From positions 1 through 64,000 of the forward strand of contig JAQWSN010000014.1 in the NCBI GenBank assembly GCA_029243165.1: 64,000 nt of DNA. Reading direction: 5' to 3'. The position numbers and the translations under genes were made by a program. The notes under the pieces are model-generated. The model saw nothing but the letters and a program-made list of their open reading frames with translations, ran no database searches and was not told the DNA's origin. Each line of letters opens with the position of its first letter. The stretch's first letter is position 1. This document shows positions 25,059-34,541 of the stretch, piece after piece. Source of the stretch: Flavobacteriaceae bacterium (GTDB lineage: Bacteria > Bacteroidota > Bacteroidia > Flavobacteriales > Flavobacteriaceae).

Positions 25059-25067
25059 CTAAGAAAA

Positions 25068-25811
25068 TTAAGGAATTTTAACCACAATATTCTTATTCTC
25101 TATTGTAGAAATTTTGACAAGTATTTCTGTGTCATACAGTGCTGGAAGACTATCTAAGGGGGTCCATTTTTCTTGAGGTTTGTAATTATCATAATCCTGA
25201 AAAAGAAACCCTTTAATTTTTTTTGCGTTTTTAGCGACTCTAAACCGAGTGCCCCCTCCATCTGTTAAATAATTGTAAGCCAAATAATCAATCTGATTAT
25301 TTTCTTGATTGATCCAATAACGGAATTCGTCTTGAAAATCTTCCCCACCTCCTTCTTGATCAAAGGTGATTTTTAATGTCCAATAAGAAGTCCCTTTGAT
25401 TTCAACAGAACTTAAAAGTTCGGGATTAACAGCTGGATCTTGAAGCGGTTTGGGCAACTGGAAAAAGTACATTACAGAATTTAAGGAATTTGAATACACT
25501 TTTTGAATGCTATCCTGAATCGAAACTAAGCTGTCGTCCTGAAAACGCTTTAATTTTTCTTCTGAAGTCATCAGGTCAAGAATTTTTTTACCCTCTTTTA
25601 TTGTTTGTCTTGTGTAAGAAAAATATCCTTGTTCACGCTCCAATTCATAGGAGTAATTCCTAAAGTCAAAGTTGATTTGATACCTTTCCGCATCAAAGCC
25701 ATAGGTACTTACAGATTGAGCAATAAGCTGCTCAACCGTTCTAATTTTTTGAGTCTGGCAAGCTGTAAATAGAAGTAAAAAAAGGAGAAAACGATTGGGA
25801 AAAGAAATCAT
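25068..25811 (-). CDS. DUF6503 family lipoprotein
   Basis: This 247-residue lipoprotein has the signal FLLLFTAC with Cys at about residue 17. It follows the DUF6503 pattern: VEQLIAQSVSTYG, a YELEREQGYFSYTRQ strand pair, NSVMYFFQLPKPLQDPA, SYWTLKITF and an FRYWINQENNQIDYLAYNY region. The probable fold is a LolA/LppX-like half barrel that binds a hydrophobic ligand, though the role is unproven. ATG 25811 is chosen because it directly precedes the signal peptide; a longer frame to 25853 would enter the divergent trxB promoter region. Its layout matches the lipoprotein at 20013-20771. Confidence 0.8.
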   Translation of the reverse strand: MISFPNRFLLFLLLFTACQTQKIRTVEQLIAQSVSTYGFDAERYQINFDFRNYSYELEREQGYFSYTRQTIKEGKKILDLMTSEEKLKRFQDDSLVSIQDSIQKVYSNSLNSVMYFFQLPKPLQDPAVNPELLSSVEIKGTSYWTLKITFDQEGGGEDFQDEFRYWINQENNQIDYLAYNYLTDGGGTRFRVAKNAKKIKGFLFQDYDNYKPQEKWTPLDSLPALYDTEILVKISTIENKNIVVKIP

Positions 25812-25868
25812 TGATAAGTTTATTAATAATTCTAATATTAAACGAAGATACAACTAAAAGATATGCTT

Positions 25869-25876
25869 TATTTTTG
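25869..25876 (+). promoter_or_regulatory. Bacteroidota -7 element for trxB
   Basis: TATTTTTG fits TAnnTTTG and ends 18 bp before the trxB ATG at 25895. It lies in the 83-bp divergent region shared with the DUF6503 lipoprotein gene. Confidence 0.45.
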
Positions 25877-25894
25877 GTGAAAATAAAAACCTCT

Positions 25895-26833
25895 ATGGAA
25901 TTGCTTAAAACCTTAATTATTGGAAGTGGACCTGCCGGATACACGGCAGCTATTTATGCTGCAAGGGCCGATTTAAAACCTGTACTCTACACGGGTATGG
26001 AACCGGGAGGTCAACTCACCACGACTACCGAAGTTGATAATTTTCCTGGTTATCCTGAAGGTATTGATGGACCCACCATGATGGTTCAGTTACAGCAACA
26101 AGCTGAACGATTTGGAACTGAAGTCCGAATTGAAATGATTGAAAAAGTTGAATTTGCCCAAACACCTGGAGGGATCCACAAAGCTTTTACAGCTGGCGGT
26201 AAGGAAATTCATGCACAAACCGTAATTATCAGTACGGGGGCAACAGCGAAATATCTCGGTATTCCCAGCGAGCAACGCCTGCGTGGGGGTGGAGTATCAG
26301 CATGTGCCGTATGCGATGGTTTTTTCTACAAAGGGCAAGAGGTTGCTATTGTAGGAGGTGGAGATACTGCTGCGGAAGAAGCTACTTACCTTGCCAAAAT
26401 TTGCTCTAAAGTCACCATGTTGGTCCGTAAAAATGAAATGCGTGCCTCAAAAGTAATGCAACACCGTGTGACAAACACTCCCAATATTGATCTTCGATAC
26501 AATACCGAAGTTGAAGAAGTTATGGGAGATCAAGTCGTTGAAGGATTAAAAATGAAAAATAATCAAACTCAAGCTATTGAAGAAATAGCAATTACTGGGC
26601 TTTTTATCGCTATCGGCCATAAACCCAATACTGAAATCTTCAAAGGACAATTAGATATGGACGAGGCAGGTTATTTGATCACCAAAGGAAAATCAACACA
26701 TACCAATTTGCCCGGTGTTTTTGCCTCTGGCGATGTTCAAGATAAAGAATACCGCCAGGCAGTAACTGCTGCCGGTACCGGATGTATGGCTGCCTTAGAT
26801 GCGGAACGCTATCTTCAGGAAATTGAAAACTAG
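25895..26833 (+). CDS. trxB: Thioredoxin-disulfide reductase
   Basis: This 312-residue flavoprotein has the standard TrxB layout. FAD-binding GSGPAGY is at the N-terminus, the redox-active CAVC is in VSACAVCDGFFY (about residue 135), the NADPH-binding GGGDTAAEEATYL follows, and GVFASGDVQDKEYRQ is at the C-terminus. It reduces thioredoxin with NADPH in the cytosol. ATG 25895 is chosen because upstream in-frame codons (to 25811) lack family similarity and lie beyond the -7 element. Its TAG stop is shared, within a CTAG palindrome, with the convergent ABC-F gene. Confidence 0.97.
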   Translation: MELLKTLIIGSGPAGYTAAIYAARADLKPVLYTGMEPGGQLTTTTEVDNFPGYPEGIDGPTMMVQLQQQAERFGTEVRIEMIEKVEFAQTPGGIHKAFTAGGKEIHAQTVIISTGATAKYLGIPSEQRLRGGGVSACAVCDGFFYKGQEVAIVGGGDTAAEEATYLAKICSKVTMLVRKNEMRASKVMQHRVTNTPNIDLRYNTEVEEVMGDQVVEGLKMKNNQTQAIEEIAITGLFIAIGHKPNTEIFKGQLDMDEAGYLITKGKSTHTNLPGVFASGDVQDKEYRQAVTAAGTGCMAALDAERYLQEIEN

Positions 26834-28716
26834 TCCTGAAGCTCTTCCCATTCTTTCATTAAACCCTCAAGCTTTTTCTTTTTTTCTTGATAAGCATCAA
26901 AAAAATTAGGTTGGGCAATGGTTTCTTCATAATTGATTTCAAGTTCGACATCTAGGGCTTTAATATCTTTTTCTAGGCGTTCAATTTGTTTTTCAACTTT
27001 GATGATTTTCTGCCCATCAGAGCGTGATTTTTTTTGTGCCTCATAGCCGTCGTTTTTAGTTTTAACCAATGCTTTTTGTTTTGAACCTCTTTCCAACTCT
27101 TTCAATGAAGCTATTTTTTTAGCCTCCAAATACGCATTAATATCTCCTAAAAAAGGCTTTACTTCTCCATCTTTAAAAGCAATTACTTTTTCACAAAGCC
27201 CTTGAACAAAATCACGGTCGTGTGAAACTAAAATGAGTGTCCCTTTAAATTTAAGCAAGGCTTCTTTCAAGACATTTTTAGAAGCAATATCCAAATGGTT
27301 GGTTGGCTCATCCATGATGAGTACATTAAAAGGTTGCAATAGGAGTTTACATAGTGCCAAACGGTTTCTTTCTCCTCCTGAAAGGACTTTTACTTTTTTA
27401 TCTACCGCTTCCCCAGGGAAAAGGAAGGCACCGAGTAAGTCTCTTACTTTAGTCCGATTTTCAGGCGTAGCAGAGTCTTCAGCAGACTCCAATACTGTTT
27501 GTGCTCCATCCAAATAGGTAGATTGATTTTGAGCAAAATATCCAAGTTGAACATTGTGCCCTAACTTTAACTTACCTTCAAAACTTATTTGTGACACAAT
27601 TATCTTTGCAAGTGTTGATTTTCCTTGTCCGTTTTGCCCTACAAAGGCAATTTTTTCTCCGCGTTCAACCTCAATATTGACCCCATTTAAAACCTGCTTT
27701 TCATCGTATGATTTTGCAATATCCAATGTTTCAAGTATGATTTTTCCAGGTTGATGAGAAATTCCAAATTCAAATTTGATTTTTTTATTTTCTTCAGGGT
27801 CGATTTCTATGCGATCAATTTTATCCAGTTTTTTGATTAAAGACTGAGCCATACTCGCCTTAGATGCCTTGGCTCGAAAACGCTCAATTAATTTCTCTGT
27901 TTGCTGAATTTCTTTCTCTTGGTTTTTTTTGGCAGCTTGTTGTTGGGTTCGAAGTTCTTGTCTTAAAACCATGTACTCCGAATACGACTTTTTAAAATCG
28001 AAAATTCGTTGTTGAACTATTTCAATGGTTCGATTGGTAACTTGATCTAAAAACATCCTATCATGCGATACCAATACCAAAGCTCCTTTAAATTTTTTTA
28101 GAAACTGTTCCAACCAAATGATGGATTCAATATCCAAGTGGTTGGTTGGTTCGTCAAGAAGCAAAATATCGTTGTCTTTTAGAAGTAATTTTGCTAATTC
28201 GATACGCATTCTCCATCCTCCAGAAAAAGTATCAGTAGGAGCATCTAAATCATTCATAGTAAATCCTAAACCCAATAAAATCTTTTCTGTTTGGGCTTGG
28301 TAATGATATCCCCCTATCATTTCATAACGGGAATTCAATTCATTAAGCTCGTCTAAAATATCGTAATAGGTTTGGCTTTCGTAATCTTGAGTGGTTTCCA
28401 TAAGCGTATGGATTTCCTCTTGACGCGTTTCAATTTTTTTGATTTCATGAAATGCTAAATAGGCTTCCTCAAGAACAGATCTTCCATTTTCAAAATCAAG
28501 GTCTTGTGGTAAATAACCAATTTTACAATTTTTTTCTAAAGCAAAAGTCCCCGAAGTTGGAGTATTTTCTTGAGCCATCAAACGTAAGAGGGTAGATTTA
28601 CCAGCTCCATTTTTACCAATTAAGCCAACTCGATCCCCTTTCCCTAGACGAAAAGAAATTTCATCAAAAAGAGTTTCTCCTCCAAAACTTACGGTGATTT
28701 GATGTGCGTTAAACAT
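26830..28716 (-). CDS. ABC-F family ATP-binding protein
   Basis: This 628-residue soluble protein has two ABC ATPase domains and no membrane helices. The first contains Walker A GKNGAGKST and signature FSGGWRMR; the second contains GQNGQGKST and LSGGERNR. Both have LDEPTNHLD or MDEPTNHLD Walker B regions. The linker contains the typical RFRAKASKASMAQS stretch, and the C-terminus is a charged coiled coil (about 540-620) as in Uup/YheS-like members. ABC-F proteins act on stalled or specialised ribosomes. ATG 28716 overlaps the end of the FAD oxidoreductase gene by 8 bp, indicating translational coupling. Confidence 0.93.
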   Translation of the reverse strand: MFNAHQITVSFGGETLFDEISFRLGKGDRVGLIGKNGAGKSTLLRLMAQENTPTSGTFALEKNCKIGYLPQDLDFENGRSVLEEAYLAFHEIKKIETRQEEIHTLMETTQDYESQTYYDILDELNELNSRYEMIGGYHYQAQTEKILLGLGFTMNDLDAPTDTFSGGWRMRIELAKLLLKDNDILLLDEPTNHLDIESIIWLEQFLKKFKGALVLVSHDRMFLDQVTNRTIEIVQQRIFDFKKSYSEYMVLRQELRTQQQAAKKNQEKEIQQTEKLIERFRAKASKASMAQSLIKKLDKIDRIEIDPEENKKIKFEFGISHQPGKIILETLDIAKSYDEKQVLNGVNIEVERGEKIAFVGQNGQGKSTLAKIIVSQISFEGKLKLGHNVQLGYFAQNQSTYLDGAQTVLESAEDSATPENRTKVRDLLGAFLFPGEAVDKKVKVLSGGERNRLALCKLLLQPFNVLIMDEPTNHLDIASKNVLKEALLKFKGTLILVSHDRDFVQGLCEKVIAFKDGEVKPFLGDINAYLEAKKIASLKELERGSKQKALVKTKNDGYEAQKKSRSDGQKIIKVEKQIERLEKDIKALDVELEINYEETIAQPNFFDAYQEKKKKLEGLMKEWEELQD

Positions 28717-29776
28717 ATTTTGTTTTTGGACTGCTAAAATAGCTTTCAAAACGATCAATAGCTACTTCGTTTGGAAATTGTTTTCTTTGGTGTACAAATT
28801 CATAAAGCCATTGAGACAGCTTAGGTGCCATAAGAACCCCTCGTGTGCCTAAACCATTAAAAACGTAAAGATTCGAATAGCTAGGATGTACTCCCAAAAG
28901 AGGTCTCCGATCACTAACTGTTGGACGTACAGCTGCTTCATGATTAATTACCTCATAGGGAATATTTAAAATTGAATTGAGTTTTTGAATCAGCCAATCC
29001 TTCCCCAAATCGGTCGGAACGTCCGTTTTGTCTTTCTGAGAAAAACTTGCTCCGATCCAGAATAAATCATTTTCTATGGGGGCAATAAAAATTGCTCCTT
29101 TAACAATTCGCTCTCTAGATAGTTCAGGAGCTTTTATGATAAGGTATTCACCTTTAGATCCCACCAAGGGTAAATAGTCAAACCAGGGATTCTTTTTGAG
29201 ACCAAAACCTTCACAGAAGACAATACTTTTAGCCTTGATTCCTTTGTAAATCACACCGTACTCATGGATTTTTAAAGCCTCGTAATCAAAAACTTCTTCC
29301 CAAAAAGACTTTGCCTCTTCTTTCTCCTTAAAACAATTCAACATGGACTTGATATCCAATTTACCTAAATGTTCCACAATACCATATCCTGCTTTATCTT
29401 TCAGTGTTTTGTCTGTAGTTTTTTCTATTTCTGGATTTAAGAAAGATGATAAGCCTGACCTTTGAGAAGCTACCAACCATTCATTTTGTTCTATCCCATT
29501 AAAAAAATACCGATGAATGGGGAGGCTGTGAAAAAAAGGATTGTCTAATTCAGCTTCAATTGTAGTATAATGCTTTAATGCAAAGTCTAAAAACATCTTG
29601 CCCTCCCAAGCCATGGTGTATCTTTTCAAGACAGTAGGATTACAAATACCTGCGGCTTTTCTACTGGCACCAACTAAGGGATCAGCTATTACCAAAAATT
29701 TTTTTTGATGCTGCTTCATCTGCCAAGCATAATGAAAACCTGCCAAACCGTATCCAACAATTATTGCATCTAACAT
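28709..29776 (-). CDS. FAD-dependent oxidoreductase (DAO family)
   Basis: This 355-residue flavoenzyme has an N-terminal VGYGLAGFHYAWQM dinucleotide-binding motif and the DAO-family layout, including VRPTVSDRRPLLGVHP and GLGTRGVLMAPKLSQ near the C-terminus. It probably oxidises an amine, amino acid or modified nucleobase (MnmC C-terminal-like proteins share this layout), but the substrate cannot be named. It is upstream of and overlaps the ABC-F gene, and is separated from gldN by a hairpin terminator. Confidence 0.82.
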   Translation of the reverse strand: MLDAIIVGYGLAGFHYAWQMKQHQKKFLVIADPLVGASRKAAGICNPTVLKRYTMAWEGKMFLDFALKHYTTIEAELDNPFFHSLPIHRYFFNGIEQNEWLVASQRSGLSSFLNPEIEKTTDKTLKDKAGYGIVEHLGKLDIKSMLNCFKEKEEAKSFWEEVFDYEALKIHEYGVIYKGIKAKSIVFCEGFGLKKNPWFDYLPLVGSKGEYLIIKAPELSRERIVKGAIFIAPIENDLFWIGASFSQKDKTDVPTDLGKDWLIQKLNSILNIPYEVINHEAAVRPTVSDRRPLLGVHPSYSNLYVFNGLGTRGVLMAPKLSQWLYEFVHQRKQFPNEVAIDRFESYFSSPKTKYV

Positions 29777-29792
29777 GACTGTAAAATTACCC

Positions 29793-29824
29793 TAAAAAAA
29801 AACGTTATTGTTTCCAATAACGTT
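29793..29824 (-). terminator. Intrinsic terminator after gldN
   Basis: AACGTTATTG (29801-29810) and its exact complement (29815-29824) form a 10-bp stem with a TTTC loop. On the minus strand it is followed by a run of T (complement of the A run before 29801), 25 bp after the gldN stop. It closes the gldKLMN transcript before the FAD oxidoreductase gene. Confidence 0.85.
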
Positions 29825-29848
29825 TAAAAGCTTATCTAAAGAATTAAA

Positions 29849-30745
29849 TTAATTGCTCCACATATCTTGTTCAAAGTCTCTAATTACAGATTTGATTCGT
29901 TCAGACTCTAACAGTTGGCGAAGTGCATCTTCGTAAATATATTCTTTTACTTCGCGATCCTCATAGACGTTTTCTTCTTTGTAAATCGTTGCGTTGAAAC
30001 GTCTTGAGTTTAACATATGATCAAATGTAATGGGTTGTGATGAATTTCTGGTATTGAATACTTTACTGTTTGCAAGTGCCTCACGTGCATCAGGAAACCA
30101 AATCCAAAAAAGAGGTACTAAGGCATCTTTCATTGCTGCTGGTCCTTGACTGAGGGTAGAAACATCTGGAGCTACAGGAGCAATCCCCAAAAGTCTGTAC
30201 TTCAGTTCACCTAAACGCTTATTGAAATACCATGTTCCCTTAATACGATATTGAACAATTTTATCTGTTTCAATTTTGTATGTATCGTAGTCGTCTTCAG
30301 TAACTTGCTCACCGGCATTAGATTTCGAGATTCCTTCAGCAGATAAGTTTCGAGAAACTAAAATATCTGTCAAATCATCAAAAGTCAATTTCTCACTCTC
30401 GTTGAAGTAAGAAGTAGAGTAAATTTCTGTAATATTCCCTGAGGCAATATTATCGTATAAAATACGATACAAAGATTTTCGATTATTTGACAACAATCCG
30501 TTGTTGATTGTCGGATAGTAATAAGGAAAATTGATTCGTTCGTTAAGGTCAACGATCTCCCAAATGGTTTTGGACCAAAGAACATCCCGATCATCCACAT
30601 AACCGTAAGCGATGGGTTTTAGATTTTCTTCTATTTGCATTCCGACTTCTTGTGGAACTTTTGCATTGAGTAGGTTGGATTGAGACCAACCAAAATTAAC
30701 ATTCAATGCAATAACCAATAGTAATATAAAAAATCCTTTTTTCAT
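29849..30745 (-). CDS. gldN: Gliding motility / type IX secretion protein GldN
   Basis: This 298-residue exported protein has a signal peptide ending near FGWSQ. It carries the GldN pattern: GYVDDRDVLWSKTIWEIVDLNERINFPYYYP and later LDEY-like and PLFWIWFPDAREAL segments. GldN forms periplasmic rings with the lipoprotein GldK in the type IX secretion system. It is the last gene of gldK-gldL-gldM-gldN, 11 bp after gldM, and is followed by a strong terminator. Confidence 0.95.
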   Translation of the reverse strand: MKKGFFILLLVIALNVNFGWSQSNLLNAKVPQEVGMQIEENLKPIAYGYVDDRDVLWSKTIWEIVDLNERINFPYYYPTINNGLLSNNRKSLYRILYDNIASGNITEIYSTSYFNESEKLTFDDLTDILVSRNLSAEGISKSNAGEQVTEDDYDTYKIETDKIVQYRIKGTWYFNKRLGELKYRLLGIAPVAPDVSTLSQGPAAMKDALVPLFWIWFPDAREALANSKVFNTRNSSQPITFDHMLNSRRFNATIYKEENVYEDREVKEYIYEDALRQLLESERIKSVIRDFEQDMWSN

Positions 30746-30756
30746 CAGTGGGTTGA

Positions 30757-32334
30757 TTAATTTATTGTAATCGAAATTGGTGATGTTTGTTTCAACTTAT
30801 AACTCGGATTTGATGGAATTATTACTTCAATATCAGAAATAATTACAGTTTGACCGTTTTTGATACGGCTCAGACTATTGATCGCTTTACGATCAAGCTT
30901 GTTTCCTATGATCACCATACTGGGTTGCCCCGGTGCTCTAAATCGGAACGATTTTGTTTCTAAAGGAAGGTCAAAATCAAAGTCTTCAAGTCTTGCTTCT
31001 ACAGTTCCGCGCTCTAAACTAGACTTTGGAATGGTAAAAGAACCTGATTGACCTCTAAAATAACCTGCAGGCTTTGGAATGTCTTTTATTCTAAAAGTTG
31101 AAACCGAAGAGACATTATTGCCGTCAGGTAGGGTACCTGAAACATTAATTTTTACCTCTCTCCCTTTTCCAGGAAATAAATTGTATTTACTGCCTCTTAC
31201 ACGTTTCAAGCCAGGAGCTGATGCACGAACTTTGGAATCCTGAATCCCTGGAATTGAGATCGTAATTGGATTTTGAACACCTCGATAAACCACATTCATT
31301 TTATCTGCTGAAATAACTGCGGAATTGGGTTTTGATATTACAGAATAAACCTGATTTACATTAATTCTTGATTCTTCGCCTTCGTCAAGAAAAACGAGAT
31401 CCCCTTCAATTGTATGGTCTCCTGGTGATCCTGCACTAACTTTTAATTTAATTCCCCCTGGAATTAGATCGTAATCATTTTCAGTAAGATTACGCCCGTC
31501 GATTTTAAGTTCGACCGAATTTGGATTTTGTGCTCCACCCTTTCGCCCTAAAATAACACTCCCATCAAAAGTTTCTCCTTGATAATAAGCTCCTTTTTCA
31601 GTTAAAAGTAAACTTGTGTAGTTGTTAGAATTAACCTTAGAGGACATCTTAAGTTCTTTACCCATAAGAGTGGTCAGTACGTCATGTTCTGTTTGACGAA
31701 TATCATTTTGCATCATGGTGAGCTTTGCTAAAGAAGAAATCAAAGGGAATCCTTTAAAACTAGAATCCAACCAAGGTTCGTCAATGTTGTCTCTATTTTT
31801 TACATTATTATTCATATCGCCTGTAAAAAAACGAGCTTCAACCATTTCAATGTATTCTGGGTATTGGCTACCAAAAACTTGAATCACACGGCCCTTGTAG
31901 TTTTGAATCATTTCGATAAAACTATTTTTAGCGGCATCAGATCCTTCTTTAAACCAAATAATATCAAGGGCTTCTCCTTTATCCATTTGAGAATACTCTT
32001 GTAGTTCAGGATCTTTTTCTTTCTGCTTTTCAGTGATTTCAGACTTGATTTTTTCAATCTCATTAAAAAAAGCATCTGATTCTTTTTTGATCTCATCGGC
32101 AGTTCTTTTGTGCCCAATCCATTTACCTCCTTTTTCAGTAGCATTTACTGCTATGTTTTCAAGCAGTAGATTGTTACTTTCAGAGATACGCTCATTGGCA
32201 TCTGATATCTTGACAAACATTTGTCCAAACCCGTCCAGTACCTCCTTACTTACGTTTAACGCAAGCATCGTGATAAATACCAAGTACATCAGACTAATCA
32301 GTTTTTGCCTGGGTGTTTCCTTTGCTCCAGCCAT
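30757..32334 (-). CDS. gldM: Gliding motility motor protein GldM
   Basis: This 525-residue protein has the GldM N-terminus GAKETPRQKLISLMYLVFIT, with one membrane helix (about 12-31) that pairs with GldL in the proton-driven motor. A long periplasmic part follows, with several beta domains. It spans the periplasm and transmits rotation to the GldK/GldN ring. It sits 6 bp after gldL. Length and order match the usual type IX secretion locus. Confidence 0.95.
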   Translation of the reverse strand: MAGAKETPRQKLISLMYLVFITMLALNVSKEVLDGFGQMFVKISDANERISESNNLLLENIAVNATEKGGKWIGHKRTADEIKKESDAFFNEIEKIKSEITEKQKEKDPELQEYSQMDKGEALDIIWFKEGSDAAKNSFIEMIQNYKGRVIQVFGSQYPEYIEMVEARFFTGDMNNNVKNRDNIDEPWLDSSFKGFPLISSLAKLTMMQNDIRQTEHDVLTTLMGKELKMSSKVNSNNYTSLLLTEKGAYYQGETFDGSVILGRKGGAQNPNSVELKIDGRNLTENDYDLIPGGIKLKVSAGSPGDHTIEGDLVFLDEGEESRINVNQVYSVISKPNSAVISADKMNVVYRGVQNPITISIPGIQDSKVRASAPGLKRVRGSKYNLFPGKGREVKINVSGTLPDGNNVSSVSTFRIKDIPKPAGYFRGQSGSFTIPKSSLERGTVEARLEDFDFDLPLETKSFRFRAPGQPSMVIIGNKLDRKAINSLSRIKNGQTVIISDIEVIIPSNPSYKLKQTSPISITIN

Positions 32335-32340
32335 GTTTGC

Positions 32341-32988
32341 TTACTTTTTTGTCATTGCGTTAAGCATTCCTCCGTAAACGTTGTTGAGGGCTGCTAAATT
32401 TGAAGACAGGCTTTCCATTTGAGCTCTAAGTTGCTCTGCGTTTTGATTAACTTTATCATTAAACTCAGAATTTCCTTTGGCATCTTGAAGTTGTTGTTGG
32501 TAATTAGCATTGAGTTGCTCCAACTGAGTAGCAGCTTTAGCCAATTCTTGAGAATAGCTTTGTGAAGCTGACATCGCTTCCGATGCGGGTGAAAGTGCTT
32601 TTGCAGAGTTTTCTAAATCTTTAATGCTGCTTGCTAGGGAATTCATCAAACTCACATCGAGTTTAGCCTCTTGCATTAAAGCGTCAATTTTTGAAGACAA
32701 TCCTTCTTCGCCTCCACCAGTTGCTGCCTTTTTTGGCGCTCCTTTTACTTTTTTAACGTAATCTTCATGCTCTTCTTTAATCTCTCCTGTATTCAAGGCA
32801 GCAACGGTAAAGATTAAGGCTTCTGTTCCTAGACCCAGTCCAAGAACTAATCCCCCAGTAATCGGTCCAATTTCTAGGTGTAAAATTTTAAAAAGGGCCC
32901 CAATAATTACAACGGCTCCCCCTAATCCGAAGAGCATGTGCATAGCCACTTTACTTCTAAGTCGTTTATTTAAAGCTTTATCTGTCAT
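32341..32988 (-). CDS. gldL: Gliding motility motor protein GldL
   Basis: This 215-residue inner-membrane motor subunit has two membrane helices (about 17-36 and 42-62). Lys34 and Glu56 lie in the helices with the spacing of the functional Lys and Glu known in Flavobacterium GldL. The C-terminal part (100-215) is a Gln/Ala-rich coiled coil in the cytoplasm. With GldM it forms the proton-motive-force rotary motor of type IX secretion and gliding. It lies between gldK (51-bp gap) and gldM (6-bp gap). Confidence 0.95.
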   Translation of the reverse strand: MTDKALNKRLRSKVAMHMLFGLGGAVVIIGALFKILHLEIGPITGGLVLGLGLGTEALIFTVAALNTGEIKEEHEDYVKKVKGAPKKAATGGGEEGLSSKIDALMQEAKLDVSLMNSLASSIKDLENSAKALSPASEAMSASQSYSQELAKAATQLEQLNANYQQQLQDAKGNSEFNDKVNQNAEQLRAQMESLSSNLAALNNVYGGMLNAMTKK

Positions 32989-33039
32989 TTTGATATTTAT
33001 TTATTTACTAATATATAATCTTTCAAACTAAATACAAGC

Positions 33040-34416
33040 TTATTTTATCTTAACTTTTTGCGAACCTAAATAATCTTGTACCGTTCGGAATCCTATGTAG
33101 CTCCTAGAAGTATCAGAATATTCATGATCTCTTGAGCTTACTCTTAAAAAATAAGCAACATCTTTCCAAGAACCCCCTCGAACTACTTTTCTGGGTTCAT
33201 CAGGGAATGACATATTTGGATTTAATGAGGCTACGTACTCATAGGAACCACTACTGTAAGAAGAATTGGTCCATTCGGCTACGTTTCCTGCCATATTGTA
33301 AAGATTGTAATCATTGGGTAAATACGACTTTGCTTCTACTGTGTAAACAGCTTGATCAACAGCGTAGTCACCTCGGAGGGGTTTGAAATTTGCTAAAAAA
33401 CAGGCTCTATCATTTAGTAAATAGGGTGATCCCCATGGATAAGTCCCTGACGGAATTCCCCCTCGAGCTGCATATTCCCATTCCCCTTCGTTGGGTAATC
33501 GAAACCTACTTACACTAGGGTCTCCTTTCTCCCTTTGATATCCATTTTTAAAATTTGTTCTCCAGTTACAAAAAGCTACTGCTTGATTCCATGAAACACC
33601 CACCACAGGATAGTCTTGATAGGCTGGATGGGAAAAGTAATCATTGTGCATGGGTTCATTGTAGGAATAAACAAAGTCTTTGATCCAAACAGTAGTGTCG
33701 GGATAAATTTGAATTTCCTCCTTTTTGATAAAAGGCTTTCTGTCAATAAACTGCTTTTTAGTTCTTTTTGATTCTGCTGCTGCTGCTTCAGCATCAAACC
33801 ATGTGTAGGCATAAACTAGCTTTGTAACATCTAATTTTATTTCTCCATTGTACCACAATTCTGGTGGCAAGTAGAGCGAATCCATAACTTCGGCATAATT
33901 TTGATCAACATAATCTTTGGTATCCCAAGTCAAATCAGCGTCCCAATTCAATGCACGTCCAGCATACAAGTCTTCACTTACGTCGTAATAATTTTTGCGC
34001 ATGTACTTTTGAAATTCATTGAGATCAGAAGTATCCGCGTCTTGAAATGCAAATTCACCTATTCCGTCTTTGCTATCTTCTCCTAATTCTAATTCGTCTG
34101 CTTTTCTAGCCAGCATCGCAAGAGCGATTGAATCTTTTACCCAATAAACGAATTGACGATATTCGCTATTGGTTATCTCAGTTTCGTCCATGTAAAATGA
34201 TGGGACTGTAACGGTACGCGCGGGTGCGTTTTGAAGTTGTGCTAAATCCTCATCAGATTTACCCATGATGTAAGCTCCGCCTTCAACTAAGGTCATTCCG
34301 TAAGGTTTTTCGCCAAACCACTTTTTTTGCTTGACACCAATCAATTCACCTCTGTTTTTACTTCCACATGAAGCAACTACTAGGCAAAGTGTCAACAGGA
34401 CTAAATGTCTTTTCAT
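33040..34416 (-). CDS. gldK: Gliding motility lipoprotein GldK
   Basis: This 458-residue lipoprotein (signal VVASCG, Cys17) has a sulfatase-modifying-factor / formylglycine-generating-enzyme-like fold. Recognisable parts are MTLVEGGAYIMGKSDED, SFYMDETEITNSEYRQFVYW, VGVSWNQAVAFCNWRT, RLPNEGEWEYAARGG and the closing VVRGGSWKD. It is the outer-membrane ring partner of GldN in type IX secretion. It is the first gene of the gld unit, with a 125-bp upstream region in which I found no clear TAnnTTTG box. Confidence 0.95.
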   Translation of the reverse strand: MKRHLVLLTLCLVVASCGSKNRGELIGVKQKKWFGEKPYGMTLVEGGAYIMGKSDEDLAQLQNAPARTVTVPSFYMDETEITNSEYRQFVYWVKDSIALAMLARKADELELGEDSKDGIGEFAFQDADTSDLNEFQKYMRKNYYDVSEDLYAGRALNWDADLTWDTKDYVDQNYAEVMDSLYLPPELWYNGEIKLDVTKLVYAYTWFDAEAAAAESKRTKKQFIDRKPFIKKEEIQIYPDTTVWIKDFVYSYNEPMHNDYFSHPAYQDYPVVGVSWNQAVAFCNWRTNFKNGYQREKGDPSVSRFRLPNEGEWEYAARGGIPSGTYPWGSPYLLNDRACFLANFKPLRGDYAVDQAVYTVEAKSYLPNDYNLYNMAGNVAEWTNSSYSSGSYEYVASLNPNMSFPDEPRKVVRGGSWKDVAYFLRVSSRDHEYSDTSRSYIGFRTVQDYLGSQKVKIK

Positions 34417-34541
34417 TAATATTTTAATTAGAACCAGTGCTTATTTCTAATAGGATATAAAACTAGTTATTTTTTCACTATATATAAAACTTCGATGCCT
34501 TTACTGTACTATTCACATCAAAAAAATATAATTCTTTCATG

